A DNA stretch of 33,938 nt, from NCBI GenBank assembly GCA_009778675.1, contig WRFU01000008.1, positions 1 through 33,938 of the forward strand, written 5' to 3'. This document shows, one piece after another, positions 23,405-30,919 of the stretch (its first letter is position 1; each line of letters begins with the position of its first letter). Under the pieces are notes generated by a model that saw only the letters and a list, made by a program, of their open reading frames with translations, was not told the origin of the DNA and made no database searches. The DNA comes from Candidatus Saccharimonadota bacterium (lineage in GTDB: Bacteria > Patescibacteriota > Saccharimonadia > Saccharimonadales > Saccharimonadaceae). Both the position numbers and the translations under genes were made by a program.

Positions 23405-24907
23405 ATGGCAACGCTAAAAGAACTGCGCAGTGAGCGTTTACGTAAGCTAGAAGAACTCAAAAAGCTAGGGGTAGACCCTTACCCAGCTAGCAGTTTTCGT
23501 GATCACGACATTGCGCAAATTACAGATAACTTTAATGATTTTAAGGGTAAAACGGTTACTTTAGCTGGTCGTGTAACTAGCATTCGCAAGTTTGGTAAGT
23601 TGGCATTTATTGTAATTAGCGATTTTAGCGGTCAGATTCAACTGTTTTTAAAAACTGGTGATGTTGCAAAACTGAACGCCAGTAAAAGCCAATTAGGGCT
23701 AGAGCAATTGCCATTACTAGATATCGGCGATTTTTTAGAAGCTACTGGCGAGATTATTAAAACTCAAACTGGTGAAATATCACTGGGCGTTAAAACTATG
23801 CGGTTACTTACAAAATCGTTACGACCGATGCCGGGGCGTGATGGTTTTACCAACAAAGAAGAACGCCTGCGCCGCCGTTACATTGATATGAACGTCAATA
23901 AAGACGTGCAAGAACGTTTTATCCGTCGTAGTAAGTTTTGGCAAGCTACACGCGATTTTCTAAATCAGCATGGTTTTATCGAAATCAATGTACCGGTGCT
24001 GGAACATACCACTGGTGGGGCAGACGCCACGCCATTTGTGACCCATATGGATGCCCTAAATCAAGATTTCTTTTTACGGATTAGCCATGAATTACCCCTA
24101 AAGCGCTTAATCGGCGGTGGTTACGAGCGCGTTTACGATATAGGTCCACGTTTTAGGAACGAAAATTACAGTGACGAACACCTACCAGAGCACGTGGCCA
24201 TGGAATGGTACGCGGCCTATTGGGATTGGCATCAAGGCATGGAGTTTATGGAAGCGATGTATAAATACGTGCTGCAGCAAACTTTTGGCACATTAAAGTT
24301 CAAAGTTCGCGGTTTTGACGTCGATATGAGCAAAAAATGGCAAGTTTGGGACTATGCCGATGTCATTAAAAAACACTATAATATTGATGTATATAATACA
24401 ACGCTTCAAGAAGTTAAAAAGGAACTTAAAGCGAATAAACTAGAGGTAGAAGATAGCGAGAATTTATCGCGCGGTATAGATAAATTGTGGAAGCACCTGC
24501 GGGCGACGGTTGCCGGGCCAGTTTGGTTGGTTAACGAGCCAAAATTCTTATCGCCACTATCTAAAACAGCGGCCGATGGTAAAAGCGCCGAGCGTTTTCA
24601 CCCGATTATGGCTGGCAGTGAACTTGGTAACGGCTTTAGTGAGCTGAATGATCCAGTTGATCAGCTAGATCGTTTTAAGCAACAGCAAAAAATGCGTGAT
24701 GCTGGCGATAGCGAAGCCATGATGTTAGATATCGATTTTGTAGAAATGCTAGAATATGGCATGCCGCCGGCCTGTGGTTGGGGCTGGAGTGAGCGGGTTT
24801 TTTGGACATTCGAAGGTGTCACGGCTCGTGAGGGTGTACCTTTCCCACAACTTAGGCGCGAAATTGACACTACCACCAAAGAACTATACCCAGATGTAAA
24901 ATTGTAA
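23405..24907 (+). CDS. lysS: Lysyl-tRNA synthetase, class II
   Basis: 500 residues. N-terminal OB-fold anticodon-binding domain (about 45-140, VTLAGRVTSIRKFGKLAFIV), class II catalytic core with TTGGADATPF, LRISHELPLKRLIGGGYERVYDIGPRFRNE (motif 2) and motif 3 in GWGWSERVFW. Motif 2 continues NYSDEHLPEHVAMEWY where typical LysRS have a GMDxTHNPEFT-type sequence, and motif 3 departs from the usual GLGIGIDRL, so this is a divergent branch of the family, though the GxGxxR core is kept. Predicted leaderless; promoter embedded in the end of the upstream gene. Confidence 0.93.
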   Translation: MATLKELRSERLRKLEELKKLGVDPYPASSFRDHDIAQITDNFNDFKGKTVTLAGRVTSIRKFGKLAFIVISDFSGQIQLFLKTGDVAKLNASKSQLGLEQLPLLDIGDFLEATGEIIKTQTGEISLGVKTMRLLTKSLRPMPGRDGFTNKEERLRRRYIDMNVNKDVQERFIRRSKFWQATRDFLNQHGFIEINVPVLEHTTGGADATPFVTHMDALNQDFFLRISHELPLKRLIGGGYERVYDIGPRFRNENYSDEHLPEHVAMEWYAAYWDWHQGMEFMEAMYKYVLQQTFGTLKFKVRGFDVDMSKKWQVWDYADVIKKHYNIDVYNTTLQEVKKELKANKLEVEDSENLSRGIDKLWKHLRATVAGPVWLVNEPKFLSPLSKTAADGKSAERFHPIMAGSELGNGFSELNDPVDQLDRFKQQQKMRDAGDSEAMMLDIDFVEMLEYGMPPACGWGWSERVFWTFEGVTAREGVPFPQLRREIDTTTKELYPDVKL

Positions 24908-24917
24908 AACTACTATT

Positions 24918-25014
24918 AGGCTTTTTGCTATTTACCATTTTTGCCCTCCAAGCCGAGCGTTTTGTCGCTACGCGACAAAGCCGACTGTCCAAAATGGTAA
25001 ATAGCAAAAAGCCT
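24918..25014. repeat. 97-nt perfect-arm palindrome with nested hairpin
   Basis: 24918-24941 is the exact reverse complement of 24991-25014 (24 bp). The interior has a second hairpin, TTTGTCGC (24961-24968) with GCGACAAA (24972-24979) around TAC. The left arm contains CTTTTTG and the right CAAAAAG. It lies between lysS and the dehydrogenase gene and ends 13 nt before the latter's promoter. Candidate bidirectional terminator or a small non-autonomous palindromic element. Confidence 0.85.
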
Positions 25015-25026
25015 ACACCTAATCTA

Positions 25027-25035
25027 TGCTAAAAT
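25027..25035 (+). promoter_or_regulatory. Extended -10 promoter of the dehydrogenase gene
   Basis: TGC-TAAAAT (TAAAAT 25030-25035), exactly 6 nt before ATG 25042. No -35. Confidence 0.5.
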
Positions 25036-25041
25036 AAAAGC

Positions 25042-26022
25042 ATGAGAATTATCGCTTACAGCGTTAGCAGCGACGAGCTGCCATTTTTTGAAAAATATGC
25101 CCATGAATTAGGGGTTGCCTACAAAGTCACCAGCAAACCGTTAAACGAAGAAACCATGCATTTAGCCAAAGGCTGCCAGGGGGTAAGTGATTTTATGCAT
25201 GGCGATTACACCAATAAATTGCTGCAACAACTGCAGGATTATGGCATAAAATACCTTTCGTTAAGATCGGTCGGATACGATGGTATTAACCTAGATTTGT
25301 TCAAACAACACCACATTAAACTTGCCAATGTACCCCAGTACTCGCCCAATGCGATTGCCGAATTCACGATTGCGCTAACTTTAATGCTGTTACGTAACTT
25401 GCAGGTTATTTTGCCACGAGTCAAAACTCAAGATTACGCTCGCAATAATATGAAGGGTCGCGAGCTAGCTGATTTAACGGTCGGTGTGGTCGGTACGGGG
25501 CATATCGGGGCAAGGGCAGCCAAATTATTTGCTGGTTTCGGCGCTAAAGTTGTGGCCTATGATCATCAGCAATCTGGTGATTTAACTTATGTTGATTCGC
25601 TCGAAGATCTGTATAGACAGGCCGATGTTGTTTCGCTGCATGTGCCGTTAACGGACGATAATCACTATATGATTAACACCCAAACTATTTCACAGATGAA
25701 AGATAGTGCGCTGTTAATTAACACTGCTAGGGGCGGGTTAGTGGATTCTAAAGCATTACTTAGGGCGTTAACTAGCAAAAAATTAGCTGGTGCGGGGTTA
25801 GATGTTTACGAATTTTTTGCCAGCGAGATTTTTGGCGAAGGTAAAGAAAACGAAGTAATAGACGACCCAACATTCTTAGAACTTTCCAGTTTGCCGAACG
25901 TTATAATTACACCGCACATTGCCTACAACACCGTAACAGCCATAGCAAACATGGTTAAAATATCCACCCAGAACCTGTTAGATTTTGACAAAACCGGCCA
26001 AAGCACCAACCAAGTAGCGTAA
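25042..26022 (+). CDS. D-lactate dehydrogenase-like D-2-hydroxyacid dehydrogenase
   Basis: 326 residues. N-terminal catalytic domain (1-100) with YLSLRSVGYDGINLD, then NAIAEFTIALTLMLLRN, the NAD-binding GTGHIG at 151-156, and the catalytic residues of the family: R230 in NTARGGLVD, E257 in LDVYE, H292 in TPHIAYNT. The pattern is closest to D-lactate dehydrogenase/VanH. It would reduce pyruvate to D-lactate, regenerating NAD+ in a fermenting cell; another 2-oxoacid substrate cannot be excluded. Single gene with its own leaderless-type promoter, downstream of a long palindrome. Confidence 0.9.
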   Translation: MRIIAYSVSSDELPFFEKYAHELGVAYKVTSKPLNEETMHLAKGCQGVSDFMHGDYTNKLLQQLQDYGIKYLSLRSVGYDGINLDLFKQHHIKLANVPQYSPNAIAEFTIALTLMLLRNLQVILPRVKTQDYARNNMKGRELADLTVGVVGTGHIGARAAKLFAGFGAKVVAYDHQQSGDLTYVDSLEDLYRQADVVSLHVPLTDDNHYMINTQTISQMKDSALLINTARGGLVDSKALLRALTSKKLAGAGLDVYEFFASEIFGEGKENEVIDDPTFLELSSLPNVIITPHIAYNTVTAIANMVKISTQNLLDFDKTGQSTNQVA

Positions 26023-26029
26023 ACCTTAC

Positions 26030-26048
26030 AAACAAGCCGGACTTGTTT
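26030..26048 (+). terminator. Possible terminator of the dehydrogenase gene
   Basis: AAACAAG (26030-26036) pairs with CTTGTTT (26042-26048) around CCGGA; the following sequence is AT-rich but lacks a strong T-run. Confidence 0.4.
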
Positions 26049-26082
26049 AAAATAATTTTGTGGCATAATATACCACTTAAGC

Positions 26083-26111
26083 TTGACTTTTTAACAATAG
26101 TGTGCTACACT
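26083..26111 (+). promoter_or_regulatory. Class I promoter of module B
   Basis: TTGACT (26083-26088), 17 bp ending TGTGC, TACACT (26106-26111). Transcription start predicted near 26118; leader about 107 nt. Confidence 0.75.
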
Positions 26112-26147
26112 GAAAGTATAGACATGTAAACATACATAATTACAGTA

Positions 26148-26190
26148 TGCGTACATGTACGCATTTTTTGTTTTCGTGAATAAAAAATGC
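26148..26190 (+). promoter_or_regulatory. Candidate attenuator or operator, leader B
   Basis: Palindrome TGCGTACATGTACGCA (26148-26163) followed by T6; alternative stem GCATTTTTT (26161-26169) with AAAAAATGC (26182-26190), closed by a G-T pair where A and C have G-C. Confidence 0.55.
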
Positions 26191-26224
26191 CAAATAAATT
26201 AACAGGAAACAAAGGGAAACAAAC

Positions 26225-27229
26225 ATGTCTGAGATACCAAAAAATAGCAGCGAGACAGAACAAACACCGACTGATAACAAAAATAAACTACCAGACCCTG
26301 ATGATGTTGGCCAAGAGCGCTTAGACAGAGAGCTTAAGGCTCGTGGTTTACCAGAAGACGCTAGCTGGTCAGACGTTGTAGATTATGATAATCAGCCTGA
26401 TGAAGGTAAAGAGCAAGACCCAGAGCCAACGAGGCCACATTACGAAGCAACTTATAATCCCAAAATAGATAAAGAAGACTCGAGAAGTCAACTTCAAAAA
26501 GAATCTGCACGATTTGAAAAATTTACAGGTACAGCAGGCGATTATATTGATAGGTTTGCTAGTAAAAAGTCAGAGTCTAAAGACGAACAGGCCGAAGAAC
26601 TCGCTGCGCGTGAAGCAGAACGAGACCATTACTTAGATATACTAAAAAAGGCTGATTCTTCTGATCTAGAACAACTTGGTTTTAGCGATTTTTCCGAAGT
26701 TGAAAAACTCAACGGAGTAGAAGCTTATAATATATTGGGTGAATATCGCAAACTTGAGGCTGCCAAACAAGAGCCGGCTAATGTAGCCAAAGTATTAGAG
26801 CAACAAGTGGCGGATCAAGCAGCTGAAATGGATGTAAAAGTACAAGACTTAACATCACGTGCTGATGTGGAGATGGTTAGGGCGCATATTCAACAGTTGC
26901 ATGATGATGCTCTCGAAACAGCACTGAATACGGCGCCTTTTAATAATCATAATCCAAAGCGTTATGCAAAAGTATGGCGTGAACGTTATCAAATGATGCT
27001 GGATACGTTGGATCAAGTAAGTGGCGACAATGTTTTAGAGCAGCTTGATACCTTAAAAGACAAATATAGTGAGACTATGCAGGATGAGCACCGTCAATAT
27101 GAAAAGTTGAATCATGGTGTATTTGGTAGGCTGAGAGCACGATCGCATCGCAAAAAAATGACAGAAGCAGGCAGTAGATATGGTATAATAGTCCACCTGA
27201 TTGATGAAATAAACTCATCAATAACGTAG
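26225..27229 (+). CDS. Hypothetical protein with DVG..RL motif, behind leader B
   Basis: 334 residues, highly charged, no signal peptide or membrane helix. AAAGGG precedes the ATG by about 9 nt. Residues 22-55 (LPDPDDVGQERLDREL, ARGLPEDASWSDVVDYD) match residues 25-58 of the 31062 protein, and the C-terminal SRYGIIVHLIDEI resembles its GVLVHMLEE. Between these the protein is mostly helical (about 80-300), with probable coiled coil (ELAAREAERDHYLDILKKA, KVLEQQVADQAAEMDVKV), and diverges from the paralogue. Function unknown. The common head plus variable body, under a repeated regulatory module, suggests a family with many members in this genome. Confidence 0.75.
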   Translation: MSEIPKNSSETEQTPTDNKNKLPDPDDVGQERLDRELKARGLPEDASWSDVVDYDNQPDEGKEQDPEPTRPHYEATYNPKIDKEDSRSQLQKESARFEKFTGTAGDYIDRFASKKSESKDEQAEELAAREAERDHYLDILKKADSSDLEQLGFSDFSEVEKLNGVEAYNILGEYRKLEAAKQEPANVAKVLEQQVADQAAEMDVKVQDLTSRADVEMVRAHIQQLHDDALETALNTAPFNNHNPKRYAKVWRERYQMMLDTLDQVSGDNVLEQLDTLKDKYSETMQDEHRQYEKLNHGVFGRLRARSHRKKMTEAGSRYGIIVHLIDEINSSIT

Positions 27230-27237
27230 ATAATCTT

Positions 27238-27597
27238 CTAATTAAGCTCTAGCAGCTCCTTTTCCAACTCATACAACCTTTGTACGCCGTTTTCTAACTG
27301 GTAGTAATGGTGTACGTAAAATATGTCGGTTATGCTCAAGATAAGTACTAGCAGCCCTAGGCAGATGTATAGCGTGGGGTCGTAAAAGCTTAACATCATG
27401 GCTACATATAGCCCAATTATCAACAGCGTAGCCGCAATAAAGAAGAACGTGACTAATAGGTGAATTAGCCGTTCATGCTGAAAATTACGGGTCATGTTTT
27501 GGTGATAGGCAAGTAGTTTGGCGGCTTTTTCACCGCTCACCCCAGCCTTTAATTCCTTTTCGATGTATTTTTGGTGGTCTTTTAATTTTTTATCCAT
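27238..27597 (-). CDS. Small membrane protein with two helices
   Basis: 119 residues from ATG 27597 (MDKKLKDHQKYIEKEL); the in-frame start at 27615 lies upstream of the promoter -10. Basic N-terminal helix (1-45), two membrane helices (about 50-72 and 78-98) and a C-terminal helix rich in Leu and Glu (LENGVQRLYELEKELLELN). Probably a cytoplasmic-facing hairpin membrane protein of unknown function. Divergent from padR, convergent with the 26225 gene (8 nt apart). Confidence 0.7.
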   Translation of the reverse strand: MDKKLKDHQKYIEKELKAGVSGEKAAKLLAYHQNMTRNFQHERLIHLLVTFFFIAATLLIIGLYVAMMLSFYDPTLYICLGLLVLILSITDIFYVHHYYQLENGVQRLYELEKELLELN

Positions 27598-27603
27598 AAG
27601 CGT

Positions 27604-27612
27604 ATTGTAGCA
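27604..27612 (-). promoter_or_regulatory. Extended -10 promoter of the 27597 gene
   Basis: Minus strand TGC-TACAAT (27604-27609), exactly 6 nt before the ATG. Leaderless type. The sequence upstream is the dispersed palindrome. Confidence 0.55.
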
Positions 27613-27620
27613 CATTCTTT

Positions 27621-27646
27621 GTCATCCTGAACTTGTTTCAGGATCT
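27621..27646. repeat. Dispersed palindromic repeat, intergenic copy
   Basis: ATCCTGAA-CTTG-TTTCAGGAT-type palindrome between divergent genes; 25 of 26 bases match 12527-12552 inside prmC. I recall very similar sequences as abundant repeats in unrelated bacteria, unverified here. Confidence 0.75.
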
Positions 27647-27656
27647 GAAAATAGTA

Positions 27657-27685
27657 TTGACATTGCAAGCTACTAGGCATACTAT
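27657..27685 (+). promoter_or_regulatory. padR promoter with overlapping palindrome
   Basis: Consensus TTGACA (27657-27662), 17 bp, TACTAT (27680-27685), exactly 6 nt to ATG 27692. TACTATAGTA (27680-27689) is a perfect palindrome covering the -10 and start site: a plausible autoregulatory PadR operator. Confidence 0.65.
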
Positions 27686-27691
27686 AGTACC

Positions 27692-28087
27692 ATGCAATAC
27701 AAAGATAATGATTTAGACAACATAGTTGATATTACCGAAGGCACTAGCGATAAAGCGCCGGCTTATGCTAAGCAACTAGATGCGCAGCTTAAAAAAGGTG
27801 CACTAAGCTATTGTGTGTTATTGGCGTGTGAAAAACTAACTTATACCAGCGAAATTATCACCAAACTGCGCCTAAGCGAGCTTAATGTGGCCGAAGGTAC
27901 AATTTATCCTCTGTTAGCTAGGTTGCAAAAAGATGGCCTATTGCTGCACAAATGGCAAGAATCAGAACAGGGGCCGCCGCGTAAATATTACGTAATCACA
28001 GATTACGGCCGGGCGGTGCGCAGTTTGCTAGCCAGCAATGTTAAACAGCTTAATAAATCAATTAAAACGCTTGAGAAAGGAGCGTAA
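27692..28087 (+). CDS. PadR-family transcriptional regulator
   Basis: 131 residues. A 30-residue N-terminal extension is followed by the PadR winged helix: KGALSYCVLLACEKLTYTSEIITKL, then AEGTIYPLLARLQKDGLLLHKWQESEQGPPRKYYVITDYG, where the recognition helix and wing are typical. A short C-terminal helix follows. PadR proteins are dimeric repressors that usually control an adjacent membrane or transport gene; here the next gene, one base away, encodes a PspC-domain membrane protein, the usual pairing in Gram-positives. Likely autoregulated through the palindrome at its promoter. Confidence 0.9.
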   Translation: MQYKDNDLDNIVDITEGTSDKAPAYAKQLDAQLKKGALSYCVLLACEKLTYTSEIITKLRLSELNVAEGTIYPLLARLQKDGLLLHKWQESEQGPPRKYYVITDYGRAVRSLLASNVKQLNKSIKTLEKGA

Positions 28088-28088
28088 A

Positions 28089-29157
28089 ATGAACGAAGTA
28101 ACAAGAATCCACCTGGCCAGGGTAGCGTACGACATCGACGCAACAGCCCAAAAAGAGCTAGAAAAGTACATAACAGCGGTCAAAAAGAGCCTGGGCAGTG
28201 AGGCTGAGGCCATGGAAGATATCGAAATCCGAATGACGGAAATCTTGGCTGAACGGGGTGTAAATAAAGATGATGTGATCACTAGTCCAGATGTAGCTGC
28301 CATAATTGATCAATTGGGCGAGCCAAAGGACTTTTCGTCTGCCGATGCCAAGGCCGAAGCTGCCACAGGTTCGTCATCGTCGGCCAAAAAATATTACCGC
28401 GATAGCGAAAATGGCATACTGGGCGGTGTAATCGCCGGGCTGGCAGCCTATACTGGCTGGGATGTTACACTGCTGCGTATAATAGCGGTACTACTACTGA
28501 TATTTTCTACCGTTATACCGGTGTTACTAATTTACATTGTAGTGTGGATTGCCGCACCCGAGGCTAACACCGTGAGCGAAAAGCTAGCCATGCACGGCGA
28601 GCCGGTCAATATTGATTCAATCAAGCAAGCGGCCGAAAAAGTGGGTAATAAAGCCGGGGCTATGGGGGCAGGAAGTAGCGGCCAATGTAAAGCGAAACCG
28701 TGGCGCCATGAACGATGTGGCGCGGGTTATTTTAGCGGTAATCGGCGTTTTAGGTATTATAGCCTGTGCCGGTATACTGGCCGGCGTAGTAACCAGTTTC
28801 GCCTACCTATTGCCGATAGTTATTGGTATGAATATCGTGGCTTTTCCGCTGTTTGTAGTGACCTTTTCGCTAAGTTTTGCGTTCTGTTTTATGTTGGCGG
28901 TAGCTGGGATTTCGTTTTTTGCTAGGTTAATTAGTGGCAACTTTAAAAAAGCTGGTGTAAGCCTGGCAATAACTGGGGTGATGGCGATGGTGTTGTTGCT
29001 GGCGGCGATGGTTAGCGGGGCATCGTGGCTAAGTGTTGCCGGTAATAAAGGACTACGACAATTACGCGATGCGGCCGAAAGCCATATAATGGTTAACGAC
29101 AAGCGTGTGCACGTAGATTTCGCTCCATTTAGGGTGGATGTAAAAGTCGATAAATAA
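28089..29157 (+). pseudogene. PspC-domain membrane protein, frameshifted at a G5 tract
   Basis: Start ATG 28089 with GAAAGGAG upstream. The first frame gives a DUF1700-like helical head (about 1-95: VAYDIDATAQKELEKYI, EDIEIRMTEILAERG), a PspC domain (about 100-160: NGILGGVIAGLAAYTGWDVTLLRIIAV) and then, after 28664-28668 (GGGGG), non-membrane sequence rich in Arg, Cys and Tyr until the stop at 28925. The next frame, from the same place, continues as four clear membrane helices (ARVILAVIGVLGIIACAGIL ...) to 29157. Removing one G joins them as ...GAMGQEVAANVKRNRGAMNDVARVI..., a 355-residue protein. So the gene has a one-base insertion, or is a sequencing error, or is recoded. A C-terminal product could also start at ATG 28708. 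Confidence 0.8.
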
Positions 29158-29212
29158 ATACAAATAAGGCAGTCTTGTAGCAGATTTAGCTGGCCAGGGC
29201 TCGAGCTATTTA

Positions 29213-29221
29213 TGGTACAAT
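29213..29221 (+). promoter_or_regulatory. serS extended -10 promoter
   Basis: TGG-TACAAT (TACAAT 29216-29221), 8 nt before ATG 29230. It overlaps the alternative start 29212 and so excludes it. Confidence 0.5.
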
Positions 29222-29229
29222 TAATGTAT

Positions 29230-30477
29230 ATGTTGGACATAAAATATATCCGTGAGAATACAGATAAAGTTAAAAAATCAGCGGCCGATAAAGGTTACCA
29301 AGTTGATATTGATAAGTTGCTGGCAGCTGATGATGCACGTAAGAAAGTTATGGGGCAGATTGAAAAACTCCGTGCCGAGCGTAACGATATCGCAAAACAA
29401 ATGAAAACCGCCGATGCGATGAAAAAGTTTGGCAGTGAACTGGTCGATCGTGGCAAAGCTATCAAAGAGAATCTAGCACACCTAGAACTCCAGTTGCGCG
29501 AAAACGATCTAGACGGACGCCTAGCAAAAGTTCCTAATATTACTTTGCCTGACGTACCGCTAGGTGGCGAAGACGACAGCGTAGAAATCAAGGCGTGGGG
29601 CACACACAAAACACAAGCGATGGATCATTTAGATTTTGCCACCAAACGTGATTGGGTGGATTTTGAACGTGGCGTTAAAGTAGCCGGTGCTAAATTCTAC
29701 TTTTTAAAAGGTGATTTAGCACTACTAGAAAATGCCATCTATCAGTATGCGTTGCAAAAAATTGTTGGTAAGGGTTTTAATTTTATGACTGTACCACACA
29801 TGGTAAGTGGTCGAATTATGACTGGTACTGGTTTTGCGCCGCGCAGCAGCAAGCAAAGTGATGAATATGCCATTGATGGCGAGGATTTATCGTTAATCGC
29901 TACAGCTGAAATTCCGCTAACTGGCTATCATGCCGATGAAATTATCGACGAAAGCGATTTACCATTAATGTATGCTGGTTATTCACCTTGCTACCGCAAA
30001 GAGGCTGGCACTTATGGTAAATTCACGCGGGGGCTATTTAGGGTGCATCAGTTTAATAAACTAGAAATGTATATTTATTGTCTGCCAGAAGAATCAACTA
30101 AAATGCACGAACAAATCTTGGCAACAGAAGAAGAAATTTGGCAAGAACTTAACATCCCGTATCACGTGGTGAACATTGCGGCCGGTGATTTGGGCGCGCC
30201 AGCCGCTAAAAAATACGATATCGAATATTGGTCACCAGTCGATAACAAGTATCGCGAGCTGACTAGTTGTTCGAATTGTACAGATTACCAGGCGCGTAAT
30301 TTAAATATTCGAGTCCGCCGAAAAAGTGGTAATACCGAAATATTGCACACTCTAAATGGCACGGTTGTAAGTTTGGCGCGTACACTTGTGGCAGTGCTTG
30401 AAAATTACCAAGCTGGTGAAAAGCTGATTGTCCCAGAGGTTTTACAACCATATATGAACGGCAAAAAGGAAATTTAA
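29230..30477 (+). CDS. serS: Seryl-tRNA synthetase
   Basis: 415 residues from ATG 29230 (MLDIKYIRENTDKVKK, the standard SerRS start). N-terminal tRNA-binding coiled coil (about 28-100), then the class II core: TGTGFAPRSSKQSDEYAID, LIATAEIPLTGYHADEII, motif 2 CYRKEAGTYGKFTRGLFRVHQFNKLE, SCSNCTDYQARN and motif 3 region TLNGTVVSLARTLVAVLENYQ. In-frame starts at 29212 and 29224 lie on the -10 or before the predicted transcript start. hpf follows after 9 nt. Confidence 0.96.
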   Translation: MLDIKYIRENTDKVKKSAADKGYQVDIDKLLAADDARKKVMGQIEKLRAERNDIAKQMKTADAMKKFGSELVDRGKAIKENLAHLELQLRENDLDGRLAKVPNITLPDVPLGGEDDSVEIKAWGTHKTQAMDHLDFATKRDWVDFERGVKVAGAKFYFLKGDLALLENAIYQYALQKIVGKGFNFMTVPHMVSGRIMTGTGFAPRSSKQSDEYAIDGEDLSLIATAEIPLTGYHADEIIDESDLPLMYAGYSPCYRKEAGTYGKFTRGLFRVHQFNKLEMYIYCLPEESTKMHEQILATEEEIWQELNIPYHVVNIAAGDLGAPAAKKYDIEYWSPVDNKYRELTSCSNCTDYQARNLNIRVRRKSGNTEILHTLNGTVVSLARTLVAVLENYQAGEKLIVPEVLQPYMNGKKEI

Positions 30478-30486
30478 GGGGGTAGA

Positions 30487-30852
30487 ATGATTAAAAATAT
30501 TGGACTAGTCGCTAGTAAAACTAAGCTGAATGATGCCACCAAAAAGTACGTAGAAAAACGCATTGGCAAACTAGACAAATTTTTGCCTAGGCATGCTAAG
30601 AAAACAGTGTTAGCGCGGGTGCATGTTAAAGAGGTCGGCCGGGCACACGGTAATAAATATGAAGTCGAAGTAGTGCTAGATGTGCCAGGTAAAACCATTA
30701 CGGCCAAAGATGAAGCTGGTAATGTACTTTCGGCGATAGATATTTTAGAGGTTAAACTAGCTACTCAGCTACGCCGCTATAAAGCCGAAGCCCACCCATA
30801 TACTGGCAAAAAACGCTTACTTTCACGCCTAAAAATCCGTTCAAAAATATAA
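30487..30852 (+). CDS. hpf: Ribosome hibernation promoting factor, short form
   Basis: 121 residues. The beta-alpha-beta fold of the HPF/YfiA family is seen in LNDATKKYVEKRIGKLDKFLP, KYEVEVVLDVPGKTITAKDEAGNVLSAIDILEVKLATQLRRYKAE. It lacks the C-terminal dimerisation domain of long HPF, so it is the short HPF/YfiA type that binds in the 30S decoding region and silences idle ribosomes. GGGGG lies 5 nt before the ATG. Nine nt after serS, probably one transcript. The basic tail (KKRLLSRLKIRSKI) may extend rRNA contact. Confidence 0.93.
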   Translation: MIKNIGLVASKTKLNDATKKYVEKRIGKLDKFLPRHAKKTVLARVHVKEVGRAHGNKYEVEVVLDVPGKTITAKDEAGNVLSAIDILEVKLATQLRRYKAEAHPYTGKKRLLSRLKIRSKI

Positions 30853-30860
30853 CCAACCTA

Positions 30861-30889
30861 CCGTTTCCAAGGTTCGTCCTTGGAAACGG
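30861..30889 (+). terminator. Hairpin after hpf
   Basis: CCGTTTCCAAGG (30861-30872) pairs perfectly with CCTTGGAAACGG (30878-30889) around TTCGT. No T-run follows. It is related to the hairpin at 15939-15963, so it belongs to the repeated module as well as ending the serS-hpf transcript. Confidence 0.55.
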
Positions 30890-30919
30890 GGACTATATGG
30901 CATAATATACCACTTAAGC

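Larger units (their letters stand above)
26062..26224 (+). repeat. Promoter-leader module, copy B
   Basis: From GGCATAATATACC through promoter, GACATGTAAACATAC, ATTACAG and the palindrome-T6-A6 region. Shares GGCATAATATACC and the GACATGTAAACATAC block with copy C, and the promoter exactly with copy A. The upstream CCAAGG hairpin of A and C is absent. Confidence 0.9.
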
